From NCBI RefSeq assembly GCF_026262645.1, contig NZ_SHNO01000001.1, positions 3,410,001-3,474,000 on the forward strand: 64,000 nt of DNA, given 5' to 3'. The stretch is from Candidatus Marimicrobium litorale (GTDB lineage: Bacteria; Pseudomonadota; Gammaproteobacteria; Pseudomonadales; Halieaceae). Shown here piece after piece: positions 25,916-35,845 of this stretch (position 1 is the first letter of the stretch; every line of letters begins with the position of its first letter). The notes under the pieces were generated by a model. It ran no database searches. It worked only from the letters and a program-made list of their open reading frames with translations, and was not told the origin of the DNA. Position numbers and translations under genes: made by a program.

Positions 25916-28114
25916 ATGCTCACCATAAGAAAAATCGTTGCTATTGTCGTTAGTTTCGGCGTACTTTTTGGCTGCAGCAGCAATAGCGATAATGAGGATC
26001 CTGGTCCACAAGGCAATACACCCAATATTCTCTTTTTCATTCTTGATGATGTCGGTATCGACCAAATGCACTCTTTTGGTTTTGGGGGGGAAACGCCGCC
26101 ACAGACCCCGACTATCGATGCCATAGCGAATGCCGGAGTTAGCTTCCGCAATATGTGGGCGATGCCGGAATGTTCACCCAGCAGGGCACTGTTGTTTGAG
26201 GGGCGCTACCCGCTTCGTACAAATGTGACGGATGCGATTCTGTCCGTCGATTTGGCTAATTCACAGGTCTCACCCTACGAAAGTACAATTCCCGTTATCC
26301 TAAGAACAAGTGGTTATCAAAGCGCGCTGTTTGGTAAGTTTCATTTGACCGGGTCGAATGTCAGCGATACTGCCGAGGATAACAATCCGCTGGGCTATAC
26401 AGCAATGCATCAGCTGGGATGGAATTTTTTTAAAGGCTGGCAAGAGGGAGCGCCATTCCCCATCGACACGACAGCGGGTGGCGTAGCCGCTGACGGTGTT
26501 AGCTACGCTTGTGGTTTTGTGACAAACAGTCAATCGCAGAACGGCTCTGATGCTGGTGCTTGCTATTTCACTAATGATCACTGCGAAGAGATTGTGGCGA
26601 AAGTTGAGGCCCCAACACCGGGGCGTACATGCCTTGAGCTCGGTGGAGTTTTCATCCCGGACGCGTTATGCAGTGGTACAGGGAAGTCGAGTGATGTAGA
26701 TTTTACGTTGCAAAATGGTTATTACGTCGGCGATCTGTTGGTGAATCAACCTGACGGATCTTACGAGCTGTATCCTCCCGAGGACGAGTCAGGTGCTGCC
26801 CGGGGTTATCGTTCAATTCTCGAAAGCGATTGGGCTATCGACTGGATCAAAAGTCAATCATCGGAAGTGCCGTGGATGGCGACGGTCTCGTTTTCCTCCG
26901 CACATTCGCCATTTCAGCAACCGCCAACGTCGCTCCTCGGCCCAGGTTCGGTACCAACCGGAGATTTTGATTGTGCCGAGGGCGGGGATCAGCGTGTTCT
27001 CAGTAACCAAATGATCGAATCAATGGACACCGAGATCGGTCGGGTACTGGTTGAGACAGGGATAGCAACAATTAATAACGGCAAACTGGAGCTTACGGCG
27101 GAACATGCCAATACAATGATCGTCGTGCTCGGTGACAATGGCACCTACGCTCCAGTGGTAAAAAGCCCCTTTAATCCGGCGCGTTCGAAGGGGTTCGTCT
27201 ACCAAACCGGTGTATGGACACCACTCATCGTTACGGGTGCGTTGGTCAAGGATCCCGGGCGCGATGTTGAGGCGATGATTAATATCGCAGATGTTTTCCA
27301 GTTATTCGGTGAAATAGCGGGCATTGACGTGCATGAAGTAGTTCCCCCTTCTCGGCAACTCGATTCAGTTACCATGCTCCCATATCTTGAAAACCCGGAA
27401 CAACCGGCGATCCGCGAGTTCAATTTCGCACAGCTACAGGAAAACCTGCAGCCTGTGGGTCTCGAAGTGCCACCCTGCGCGTTGCCATTGGGCGGATCAG
27501 TAAACATCTGTGTACAGTTGTTTGCAGAGCAAAGTTTGTGCAATTCCGAGGGTGGCATCTGGTGGGGTGAGCCTGATGGAACCAACCCTGCAGGCGTGGG
27601 CGTCGGAGCACCCCAGACCAGCTGCTGCGCGGTAAATGAATATCTAACGGCTAACGATTTGAGTACCTACGGCGTACAGCCCTCTGCGCAAATGGCAATC
27701 AGGAATGTCGATTATAAAATCGTCGAGGCAACAGCGACGGATTGGGATGTGCAAGCTGACGCATGCAGTACAAAAACCGTTACCGAATTTTATCGTATTG
27801 ATGAAAATGTACCTCCCAAGCTTGATAATGAAGAATCAGATCTGCTCGCTTCAGGTCAGAGACTTACGCCTTCAGAGGAGGAAAGCTTCTTAAGCCTGTC
27901 GATGGCGCTTGAAGATTTACAGGCGTCTAATGTGCCATGTGTTGGAGACGGTAACCTAGACGGTGTTATTGACGAAATGGATATAGAACAGCTGGATTAT
28001 TGGCAGGCGCTGTCCGGCCTGTCCAGTTGGTATGACTTTGATCTTAATGGTTTAACTAATGAAGAGGATTTGGCTTTTATTACAGCGGATTCCTTGCCGC
28101 GGGATTGCCCCTGA
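25916..28114 (+). CDS. Lipoprotein sulfatase with dockerin-like tail
   Basis: 732 residues from ATG 25916, set by GGAAGGA 7 bases upstream. A lipoprotein signal ends in VLFGC (C20). Sulfatase motifs follow: ILDDVG (42-47, metal acids D44 and D45), CSPSR (86-90; C86 is the formylglycine position, then GRYPL at 96), and VLGDNGTY further on. Two Cys-rich inserts (around 200-250 and 530-620) are not usual. The C-terminus holds two dockerin-like calcium loops, DGNLDGVIDEMD and DFDLNGLTNEED, about 30 residues apart. It should remove sulfate esters from a polysaccharide or sterol in the periplasm or at the cell surface after modification by formylglycine-generating enzyme or anSME, neither of which is in this window. 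A hairpin follows the stop codon. Confidence 0.9.
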   Translation: MLTIRKIVAIVVSFGVLFGCSSNSDNEDPGPQGNTPNILFFILDDVGIDQMHSFGFGGETPPQTPTIDAIANAGVSFRNMWAMPECSPSRALLFEGRYPLRTNVTDAILSVDLANSQVSPYESTIPVILRTSGYQSALFGKFHLTGSNVSDTAEDNNPLGYTAMHQLGWNFFKGWQEGAPFPIDTTAGGVAADGVSYACGFVTNSQSQNGSDAGACYFTNDHCEEIVAKVEAPTPGRTCLELGGVFIPDALCSGTGKSSDVDFTLQNGYYVGDLLVNQPDGSYELYPPEDESGAARGYRSILESDWAIDWIKSQSSEVPWMATVSFSSAHSPFQQPPTSLLGPGSVPTGDFDCAEGGDQRVLSNQMIESMDTEIGRVLVETGIATINNGKLELTAEHANTMIVVLGDNGTYAPVVKSPFNPARSKGFVYQTGVWTPLIVTGALVKDPGRDVEAMINIADVFQLFGEIAGIDVHEVVPPSRQLDSVTMLPYLENPEQPAIREFNFAQLQENLQPVGLEVPPCALPLGGSVNICVQLFAEQSLCNSEGGIWWGEPDGTNPAGVGVGAPQTSCCAVNEYLTANDLSTYGVQPSAQMAIRNVDYKIVEATATDWDVQADACSTKTVTEFYRIDENVPPKLDNEESDLLASGQRLTPSEEESFLSLSMALEDLQASNVPCVGDGNLDGVIDEMDIEQLDYWQALSGLSSWYDFDLNGLTNEEDLAFITADSLPRDCP

Positions 28115-28116
28115 CT

Positions 28117-28138
28117 GACGCACGATTTAATGTGCGTC
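28117..28138 (+). terminator. Hairpin after sulfatase gene
   Basis: GACGCAC-gatttaat-GTGCGTC, a perfect 7-bp stem that begins 3 bases after the stop codon at 28114. There is no long T-run, so termination is likely but not classical. Confidence 0.5.
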
Positions 28139-28690
28139 TACGAATACACTAGCTGACACTTGGCGATAAAGCGCATGAATACTGCTGATCGACATCGAGT
28201 GTAATCAGATACTGCGTTTTGTGTTTTTTGAATCGGCTTCGGAGTCACTATGTTATCGGGTTTCATCCAGCCAAGTACGGAATGACCGAGAGCTGAGGAG
28301 AACTCGCGCTCAAAATATCAAAGCGGAAGGCCTTCGCGGTCGGCGCAGAAACCAGGAGCAGACGCGGTGAGCGGATTTTTCCAGTAAACAGGCTCGGACC
28401 CTATATTGCTTTTGTCGATCTATGCAGGTCTATCGCGCACTCGGTTAAACTCTAGCATCAATTTAATCTGAGCCTGTTTTTATCTGATAAGCGGAGTGAG
28501 GGAGGTGCTACAATCGCGCAATAACCAGAGATGCTCAGCCAGTGACTTGAGAAGCTGTCATAATGAAAACGTACTGATTTGATTACACGGTCGTGAGTTA
28601 CACGTTCAAATTCAGGCACCACGGTCAATACACACAGACCAGCTGGTGTCTTCTCAAAATGGAAGGAAGTTCTTTAGGCAGTAATTTTAT
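28139..28690. other. Intergenic region
   Basis: About 550 bp, no gene seen. It should carry the promoter of the sulfotransferase gene. Confidence 0.5.
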
Positions 28691-29926
28691 ATGGCATATC
28701 CCTCAGCCCGCCAGCCCAAAACCATAAAGTTTGTCAACCTGTTAGGGCGTGGTTTGCAGAAACTGGAGATAGAAAAGCCCTCGATGCTGCCTATCGAGGC
28801 GCTGATCAGAAAAGCATTCACGCAAACCGGGCTTGATGACTTCGGGGACGACAGTTTTTTTCCCGCCTTGGAAAAACTCGCAGTATCACTCGAAAGAGAG
28901 GCTCGTCTTTCCCAACTGGGTCGAATAGCGGCTCACGCTATGTTGCTTGATAATCTTAAACTTAGATTGAATCTGACTGACTACCGTAAAAAACGCCCCG
29001 AGATTGCGCAACAAACCATAAGGCGGCCTCTTTTTGTGCTTGGCCTTCCTCGTACGGGAACGACAATACTGTACGAGCTACTCGCTCAAGATCCGGCTCA
29101 CCGCGCACCCAGCACATGGGAGGTTGCTCAGCCCATTCCGCCGGCGCAACGCGAGACATTTCAGTCAGATCCTCGAATCGCTGTAGTTGAAAAAACCGTT
29201 CAGAAGATGGAATCACTGGCACCGGGATTTCAGGCAATACATGCCATGGGGGCAAAGTTACCTCAAGAGTGTGTGACGCTATTGGCACCTCACTTCATAT
29301 CGGATCAATTTGGTGTGACCTTCTATATACCGGAGTATCGACACTGGACCCTGGAGCAAGATATGACCGCGGCTTACCGTTGGCATAATGAGTTTCTTCA
29401 GCATCTGCAGGTTGATTACATGGAGAAGCGTTGGGTATTAAAGACGCCTCCACATCTAGCTTATCTGGATGTTTTGATAAAGCAGTATCCAGACGCGGCT
29501 ATTGTGCAAACCCATAGAGCACCAATGGATGTGTTGGGCTCCATATCGAGTTTGTCATGTACGCTACATAGTGCTTTCAGTGACAGCATCGATGTCTCCG
29601 CAACTGGTCAGGCCGAGGCGAGATACTTTTCCGAAATGCTGCGGATAGGCATGGCTCAACGATCCGTCATGGACGACGAAGATAGTCGAATATTTGATAT
29701 ACACTTTAAGGACATTATTTCGGATCCGATCACGGTGATCGAGAATCTGTATGCCCATTTCGACTTCGACTTCACAGAATCCGCGCGAACAGCAATGCAG
29801 GATTATTTGAAAAGTCGACCACGAGATAAGCACGGGGAACACCAATATTCTCTTGAAAAGTTCGGTTTAAGCGAGCAGCAGCATGCTCCGCTTTTCGCGG
29901 AATACTGTGAAAGATTTAATTTATAA
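28691..29926 (+). CDS. Sulfotransferase family protein
   Basis: 411 residues. The PAPS phosphate loop RRPLFVLGLPRTGTT (114-128) is exact for the PF13469 sulfotransferase family. The downstream PSB-like piece VQTHRAPMDVLGS (275-287) supplies the 3'-phosphate arginine and serine. Members transfer sulfate from PAPS to a hydroxyl; bacterial ones in marine gammaproteobacteria often act on lipids or small molecules. The N-terminal 110 residues are helical. It lies next to the sulfatase (28 kb) and before the molybdopterin oxidoreductase; opposite chemistry to the sulfatase, so a shared substrate is a tempting but unproven idea. Confidence 0.9.
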   Translation: MAYPSARQPKTIKFVNLLGRGLQKLEIEKPSMLPIEALIRKAFTQTGLDDFGDDSFFPALEKLAVSLEREARLSQLGRIAAHAMLLDNLKLRLNLTDYRKKRPEIAQQTIRRPLFVLGLPRTGTTILYELLAQDPAHRAPSTWEVAQPIPPAQRETFQSDPRIAVVEKTVQKMESLAPGFQAIHAMGAKLPQECVTLLAPHFISDQFGVTFYIPEYRHWTLEQDMTAAYRWHNEFLQHLQVDYMEKRWVLKTPPHLAYLDVLIKQYPDAAIVQTHRAPMDVLGSISSLSCTLHSAFSDSIDVSATGQAEARYFSEMLRIGMAQRSVMDDEDSRIFDIHFKDIISDPITVIENLYAHFDFDFTESARTAMQDYLKSRPRDKHGEHQYSLEKFGLSEQQHAPLFAEYCERFNL

Positions 29927-30080
29927 CCCATAGCAATTGTGAGACCGGTGAAATTGAGCCTATACAGCTTCATAGAAGAGGTTTTTACTGCAGTTGGGGT
30001 AGGATGCGAAAAATTCAAAAGCGATTGCGTGTATCAAAACCTATATCGAGATTCATTATGATTTTGGAGGAGACAGCGGC

Positions 30081-32240
30081 GTGACTGTGACGGTGAAGCA
30101 CGAAAAAACTATATGTCGCATTTGTGAGGCACAGTGTGGTCTTGTTGTCAGTACTCAGGATAATCGTATCGTCGATATTCAGCCCAACGTAGATCATGTT
30201 GCCAGTAAAGGCTATGCCTGTATCAAAGGTCTAAAAATGGGAGACTTTGTGCATAGCCCTGACCGATTGACGCAGCCTCTGAAAAAAGTAGATGGTCAGT
30301 TTGTCCCCGTTACCTGGGATCAGGCCATTGCCGAGATCGGCCGAAAAATGAAAGCGATTCATCAAAAAGGTGGTGGAGATTCGATCGCGGCCTACATGGG
30401 TAATCCGATTGGCTTCAGTATGTGGCCGACGACCATGATGACATTCTTTCTAAAGGCATTTGATGCTGACAAGTTATTCACACCGGGTACTCAGGATTGC
30501 GCTAATAAGTTTGCCGGAGGCGAGCGATTGTTTGGCAGTCCCAACGATCAGGTGTTCCCCGATATTGATCATACAAATTTATTGATTGTTGTCGGCAGCA
30601 ACCCTGTGATTTCAAAGATGAGCTTCATTACCCTGCCGCACCCGATGAAGAGGCTAGGTGAGATTGAGAGCAGGGGAGGGAAGGTCTACTGGATCAATCC
30701 GCGATATACCGAGTCTGCCAAGCGACTAGGCGTGCATGTGCCGATTCGCGCCGATACCGATGTTTTCTTTTTTTTGGGTTTTCTTCATGAGGTGATCAGG
30801 CGTGGCGCGGTAGATATGGCACATGTACAGCGGTATATGAATGGCTATGACAGTCTCGTCGAACTCTCTCAGCCTTGGAGCCCTGAGCGAGTTGCTGAGG
30901 TGACCCATATACCGGCGGCCACCTTAAGACAAATCGTAACCGATTATCTGGCTGCTGACGGTGCTGCGATTTACTCATCTACTGGTGTAAATCAGGGCAG
31001 CCAGGGGTTAATGGTTTATTGGCTACAGGAGGCGATAAATGCGATTACCGGTAATCTCGACAAAAAGGGTGGAGTTCTGGCAGGTAAGGGAATTTTCCCG
31101 GCCCCGCCCTCTGCAGGCAAAGCGCCGAGGTCGCGTATTAGTGATGTTCCCTATGTAAACAGTATTATTCCCGCAGGCATTATGGCGGATGAAATTCTGA
31201 CGCCTGGCCCCGGTAAGGTTCGCGCCCTGTTTAACATGGCGGGAAACCCATTGCTAACGTGTGCCGGTAGTGACCGGCTAGCAAGCGCATTTGAAGACCT
31301 GGAATTGCTCGTCTGTATCGATATAGTGCGTAACGAAACGGCCGAATATGCAGACTATATTCTTCCTGGTTTGCATAGTCTGGAACGTCCTGACGTGCCC
31401 TTTTACTTTTTCTCTTTTATGGGCCTCATGCCGGTTCGAAGTTTCACCTACACAGAGCCAATGCTGTTACCGCCGGGTGAATGCAGGGACGAAGGTTTAA
31501 TTTTTCGTCAGTTGTGTCAAAGCGCAGGTAGGCCAATAGCAGGGTCCAGAATATTTGGGTTACTTAGCGTCGCAGCGGAGAAGATGGCAAAAATGCCAGT
31601 ACTTGGTAAGAAGACAACACTGGACCGGATATTTTTGTCCCTGTTAACACGTTCAGGAGGGCTTGGTGGCTTGAGAAAATTACGCAGGTTCGCAGATGGC
31701 ATCTTATTGGAGGAAAATCAGCCTGGCGATTATCTCGGAAAACGTGTTAACACACTCTCTGGTAAAGTCGAGCTGGCACCATCAGATCTAGTAGAGCGTG
31801 CGCGAGGCCTCGACAAGTTATTCGCGTGTGAGAAAGGCAACACCGGCAGACTAAAACTTATTCAAAAGCGAGAACGTTTCACGCATAACAGCTGGGCGCA
31901 TAATGTTCGGGAATTTGTACAAGGTAATCGCCATACGAATTATCTCTTTATTCATCCAAGCGACGCGCAGTCAAGAAGTCTCTCAGAAGGCGACACAGCA
32001 AAAGTCAGCGTGGGTAGTAAAGCCATCGAAGTACCCGTGAGATTAGACGAGGATTTACTGCCGGGAACAATCTCAGTGCCTCATGGATGGGGTCATCAGC
32101 GTGCACGGGGACTCAGTGTTGCTCGAACTACCGGAGGAGCCAACGTCAATATAATCATGCCGGATGGGCCAGAGTCTATCGAGCAGGGCTCGGGCATGTC
32201 GCATATGAACGGTGTAATCGCCGAGGTTGATCGAGCATAA
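30081..32240 (+). CDS. Molybdopterin-dependent oxidoreductase (first paralogue)
   Basis: 719 residues from GTG 30081, with GGAGGAG 8 bases upstream. N-terminal 4Fe-4S cluster: C12, C15, C19 (CRICEAQC) and C47 (KGYACIKG). The large molybdopterin core follows, with GTQDCANKF (136-144, C140 in the usual position of a molybdenum-ligand cysteine) and GSNPVISKMS. The C-terminal dinucleotide-binding domain has HNSWAHN and SVPHGWGHQ. No Tat signal, so cytoplasmic. The family (COG0243) includes formate dehydrogenase and nitrate reductase-like enzymes; the substrate is unknown. Similar to the protein at 48624-50813, about 18 kb away. Confidence 0.92.
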   Translation: MTVTVKHEKTICRICEAQCGLVVSTQDNRIVDIQPNVDHVASKGYACIKGLKMGDFVHSPDRLTQPLKKVDGQFVPVTWDQAIAEIGRKMKAIHQKGGGDSIAAYMGNPIGFSMWPTTMMTFFLKAFDADKLFTPGTQDCANKFAGGERLFGSPNDQVFPDIDHTNLLIVVGSNPVISKMSFITLPHPMKRLGEIESRGGKVYWINPRYTESAKRLGVHVPIRADTDVFFFLGFLHEVIRRGAVDMAHVQRYMNGYDSLVELSQPWSPERVAEVTHIPAATLRQIVTDYLAADGAAIYSSTGVNQGSQGLMVYWLQEAINAITGNLDKKGGVLAGKGIFPAPPSAGKAPRSRISDVPYVNSIIPAGIMADEILTPGPGKVRALFNMAGNPLLTCAGSDRLASAFEDLELLVCIDIVRNETAEYADYILPGLHSLERPDVPFYFFSFMGLMPVRSFTYTEPMLLPPGECRDEGLIFRQLCQSAGRPIAGSRIFGLLSVAAEKMAKMPVLGKKTTLDRIFLSLLTRSGGLGGLRKLRRFADGILLEENQPGDYLGKRVNTLSGKVELAPSDLVERARGLDKLFACEKGNTGRLKLIQKRERFTHNSWAHNVREFVQGNRHTNYLFIHPSDAQSRSLSEGDTAKVSVGSKAIEVPVRLDEDLLPGTISVPHGWGHQRARGLSVARTTGGANVNIIMPDGPESIEQGSGMSHMNGVIAEVDRA

Positions 32241-32845
32241 GTGATAGCTCAAAGGGTTGGGAAAAATATTGGCTACAAGTCCCTCAGGCGCTCGCGGTGC
32301 GTGACATAGGCGCGGCTCGAACGCTGTAAGCTGCTGCGCCTGTCTCTGGGTTCCTTATGGCATTGCAGCGTGTTGAACCGCGATCTTCTCCGAAGGAAAG
32401 GCAGAATCTGTTGAAATTTCGACAGAGTCGCCTGCAGGTCTTAATTGGTGAAGACGAAGTCCTGATCCCATCTGAGATTATGGTCTGACTCCGAAGCAAA
32501 ATAGGCGGGCCGGCTCAATAATGTTTCAGAAAAGCACCAACCGTTACGGCGCCGGGTCAGAGTGATAGGCTCCATGTGTCCGGACCAGCCACGTGTAATC
32601 ATGTCCGACGTCGTTCCCTGCCCTATCGGACTGTCTCTCGATGGACAGTACGATCCTGCCGACTTCGATAATTGAGCCGATGTATAGTTGTACTACTCTC
32701 TCTTACTGCGGCTTGAGGGCAGGGCCCTGCGAAAAACGTATGCCGGCCGCCGGTGGTTTCGCGGTTACAATAGCCGACTGAGTAAGTCGATTGTCGTTCT
32801 CGGCGGCCGGACAGACTTTGAAATCGAAATCTGGATAAGTGAGTT
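32241..32845. other. Intergenic region with a possible mini-gene
   Basis: 605 bp. It contains a protein-like frame of 43 codons at 32357-32488, listed separately; otherwise nothing seen. Confidence 0.4.
32357..32488 (+). CDS. Possible small protein of 43 residues
   Basis: ATG to TGA frame beginning MALQRVEPRSS, then a basic-hydrophobic helix (RQNLLKFRQSRLQVL) and an acidic end (GEDEVLIPSE). The composition is protein-like, but the ribosome site is poor (TCTGGG 7 bases before) and it could be the tail of a lost gene. No family recognised. Confidence 0.3.
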   Translation: MALQRVEPRSSPKERQNLLKFRQSRLQVLIGEDEVLIPSEIMV

Positions 32846-33967
32846 ATGAAAATATTATCAAGGGGAATTCTATGTGCAGTCATGTCGACGTTTTGTTGGC
32901 TGAGTCCAGGATTTGCTACTGCCGCTGAGCTGACCGTGCAGCTTGAAAATCCCCCTCTATCGGGAGCAGTGGTACTGGTTTTATTCAGCTCAGCGAATAC
33001 GTTTGGCGATTTTCGTGATCCTGCCAGGCTCGAGACGTATGCGCCGAGTGAGGCTAATCGATACGTCATGCGCGATATCTCTGCCGGCGAATATGCCTTG
33101 ATGGTCTATCAGGATGAGAACAAAAATCTTGAAATTGATAGAAGCTTCATCGGGATTCCAACAGAGCCATTGGGGTTTTCAAATGGGTATCGACCGAAGG
33201 GACCGCCGAGTTACTCGCGGGCCGCGTTTAACCTGGAGGAGGACGAGAAGGTAGAGTTTAGTATCGGACTATACCGTCCGTTGGGCAAGCGCGGCCGCCT
33301 CGGTGTCGGTGTGGGTGCCATTAGCCGCAGTAGCCCCTACCGAGGCTACGACGGCGGTGTAACTCAAGTGATTCCCGCCGTAACCTATAATGGTGATCGT
33401 CTGCAGATACTTGGACCGAAGATCAGTTTTGGGCTGATTGGTACGGGAGAGCTCAGACTGGCCGCCGCAGGAACTTATCGGCCTGGTGTCTACGATGAGG
33501 ACGACAGCGACTACCTCTCGGGTATGGGAGATCGAGACAGCACGTTTATGGCGGGCCTTGCGCTGCGGGCAGAACTGCCGATGGGCTTCGACGCCGCGCT
33601 GAGTTATCAGCATGATGTGCTCGACAGGATTGGGGGCGGAGAGGCCAGACTTTCGATAGACAAATCGTTTCAGTTCGGCGGTTTCCGATTATCGCCAGAG
33701 CTTGGCGTGAATTGGCTGGCACAGGATCTCGCCGATTATGATTTTGGTGTGCCCCGGGACAAGGCCACAGCTGTAAGACCTGCCTACCGTGTCGATTCGG
33801 TGTTCACTGCTGATGTGGGTGCGGGTATCCTGTATGAGATAACAACAGATTGGTTACTGGTTGCAAATGTTGCGGTAGAGTTTTTTGATGATGAGATCAC
33901 GGATAGCCCAATTGTAAACGAAGATTATGTAATTAAGGGTTTCTTTGCCGTCAACTACGTTTTCTAG
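32846..33967 (+). CDS. Fusion of DUF2141-like domain and MipA/OmpV outer-membrane protein
   Basis: 373 residues. The signal peptide (1-26, FATAAE) is followed by a DUF2141-like beta domain (about 27-140) with LVLFSSANTFGDFRDPA, DISAGEYALMVYQDENKN and IGIPTEPLGFSNG. From about 150 the protein alternates hydrophobic and polar residues as an OmpV/MipA beta barrel (GVGVGAISRSSPYRGYDG start), ending in FFAVNYVF with the C-terminal Phe of outer-membrane proteins. Each half is known alone; together they suggest a surface barrel with a periplasmic sandwich. The function (peptidoglycan scaffold or transport) is unproven. Confidence 0.9.
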   Translation: MKILSRGILCAVMSTFCWLSPGFATAAELTVQLENPPLSGAVVLVLFSSANTFGDFRDPARLETYAPSEANRYVMRDISAGEYALMVYQDENKNLEIDRSFIGIPTEPLGFSNGYRPKGPPSYSRAAFNLEEDEKVEFSIGLYRPLGKRGRLGVGVGAISRSSPYRGYDGGVTQVIPAVTYNGDRLQILGPKISFGLIGTGELRLAAAGTYRPGVYDEDDSDYLSGMGDRDSTFMAGLALRAELPMGFDAALSYQHDVLDRIGGGEARLSIDKSFQFGGFRLSPELGVNWLAQDLADYDFGVPRDKATAVRPAYRVDSVFTADVGAGILYEITTDWLLVANVAVEFFDDEITDSPIVNEDYVIKGFFAVNYVF

Positions 33968-34337
33968 CGGGGCGTTGTGCTAAATAAGCACGAACATTAG
34001 AGCAGGAGGCCAAGTGGAACTCGGCCCATCGATAAAAAACTGCAGCGCCACGCTATCCATAACCTTTGCTGTACCTTAATCGCTATCCCAAAATGACGTG
34101 TTAGTGCCGAGCAGATAGAATGAATCCGGTCAGGTTGGCTAGCCATTAATGAGTAGCAGTTTCCACAGCACGCAGTTTATTTGATCTATACTTGAGTCGG
34201 TGAGACCATGAGAAACGACCCGATTGCCGCGGTGTCTTGACTATGCTGTCACAGCAGGGCGGCCATAAACGGTGCTTCGTTTCACGGCGCTATCGCTTAA
34301 GCGAAGACTCCCCGCTCATGCGAGAAGGATAGGTCTG
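33968..34337. other. Intergenic region
   Basis: About 370 bp with no recognisable element. The downstream end leads into the small frame 34338-34535. Confidence 0.4.
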
Positions 34338-34535
34338 ATGTTATTAGCTTTAAAAAGTTTTATTGCAAACCCAGCTGATGGGTCGCTATGCGGTAACAAT
34401 GGCGGGAGGGTAAGTGCCCCGCTTGGCTCTGCTGCCAAGATTGACTGGTCAGCAGTGGATAGTGGCCGCAGCGCACTGCGCAGAAAACCCAGTTTTTCAC
34501 GTCTTATGCATACGGCGAAGTTGGCGCTCTCGTGA
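34338..34535 (+). CDS. Possible small protein coupled to the MFS gene
   Basis: 65 residues from ATG 34338 with AAGGAT 7 bases upstream; the stop (TGA 34533) overlaps the GTG start of the MFS gene by GTGA. It starts MLLALKSFIANPADG and is rich in Ser, Ala and Arg. No motif recognised. The overlap and ribosome site are the only support. Confidence 0.4.
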   Translation: MLLALKSFIANPADGSLCGNNGGRVSAPLGSAAKIDWSAVDSGRSALRRKPSFSRLMHTAKLALS

Positions 34536-35845
34536 GTAATCACCGGGTCAACAATGCGGTCTATAACGAGGCTCAAGAAGCTCGGGCTGGACTTCGTCCC
34601 TGGTTCTTTTTTTTGGTGGCAGGGCTTTTTTACTTTTATGAATTTTTTGCGCGTGTTGCACCTGGAGTCCTGAAGGCCGACATTCTCGAGGCCACGGGAG
34701 CGAGCGACGGCATTTTCGGCCTTGCCATGAGCATGTACTTCCTTGCTTATGCGCCGGCACAGCTCGTCGTTGGGCGTTTGTTGGACCGCTTTGGCGTTCG
34801 ACTAGTCGCGGCCCCTGCTGCAGCATTCGTTGCTGTGGGGTGCCTTGTTTTTGCGGCCACCGATAATATCGTCGCTATGGGCCTGGGACGGTTTATGCAA
34901 GGACTGGGCAGCTCAGTTGCGTACCTGGGGGTGGTCTATCTGGCGATGGTTTGGTTTCCGCCAAGCCGCCACGGGGTTGTCCCCGGCCTAGCGGTAGCGA
35001 TGGGTACGTTGGGCGCGTCTACGGCACAGTTTCCTTTAACGATACTCGCTGAATCCTTTGGCTGGCGCGCGCCACTATTTGTCTGCACGCTGGTCGGTTT
35101 CGGAATTGCCATCATGCTCTGGTTTTTCGTGCCACGCCGCCCGTCGTGGTTTATAGAATTGATGAAGCAGGACGGTTATAACCCTGATGCACCAGTACCC
35201 ATTCTCACCACCATCATGCAGGTCGCGAAAGATCGCCAACTTTGGCTGATTGCACTATCTGGAGCGGGGCTATATCTCCCCATCTCTGTCATAGGCGATC
35301 TGTGGGGTGACGCCTTTCTGCAAATAGAAACCGGTTTATCGATAAAGGGCGCCAGTCTAGCGACCACGCTGATTTTCATTGGTTTTGCTGCTGGTGGAGT
35401 GTGTTTTGGCCATCTCGCCGACCGCCTTGGCCGCAGAAAAATTCTGTACTTGAGTTGCGCCATAGCGTCCACAATAATTGCGTCATTGATTATGCTCGCC
35501 AATATTCAGCCGACATGGTTTACCGTTGTTTTGTTGGGAATGCTTGGCTTTACGACGGGGGGGCAAGCGCTTGCGTTTGTAATGACTGCGGACAATGCAG
35601 CGCGACATAACCGTGGAATGAAACTCGCTTTTGTAAACTTTGTCGTAATGTTCTTGCCGGTTCTGGCACAACCAAGCGTCGGCTTTATCGCTAATATGGG
35701 TGTGGCCAGCAACGGACTACCGTCGGAAGTGCAGGAGCTCAAGGGTTACAGTCTTGTTGTAGCGCTAATGATTATCGGAACAATAATTACCTTCTTTATC
35801 CGCGATACCAAGCCAAGAGACGACAGTAGTGCTCTCGGACATTAA
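34532..35845 (+). CDS. MFS transporter
   Basis: 437 residues with twelve membrane segments. The A-like motif GRLLDRFGVR (about 80-89) in loop 2-3 and the second half motif GHLADRLGRRK (in loop 8-9) are typical of major facilitator permeases; FFARVAPGVLK in the first helix is common in the nitrate/cyanate or hexuronate-like ACS branch. The substrate is not predictable. The GTG start is in overlap with a small upstream frame; if that frame is not real, translation begins without a clear Shine-Dalgarno sequence. Confidence 0.9.
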   Translation: MSNHRVNNAVYNEAQEARAGLRPWFFFLVAGLFYFYEFFARVAPGVLKADILEATGASDGIFGLAMSMYFLAYAPAQLVVGRLLDRFGVRLVAAPAAAFVAVGCLVFAATDNIVAMGLGRFMQGLGSSVAYLGVVYLAMVWFPPSRHGVVPGLAVAMGTLGASTAQFPLTILAESFGWRAPLFVCTLVGFGIAIMLWFFVPRRPSWFIELMKQDGYNPDAPVPILTTIMQVAKDRQLWLIALSGAGLYLPISVIGDLWGDAFLQIETGLSIKGASLATTLIFIGFAAGGVCFGHLADRLGRRKILYLSCAIASTIIASLIMLANIQPTWFTVVLLGMLGFTTGGQALAFVMTADNAARHNRGMKLAFVNFVVMFLPVLAQPSVGFIANMGVASNGLPSEVQELKGYSLVVALMIIGTIITFFIRDTKPRDDSSALGH

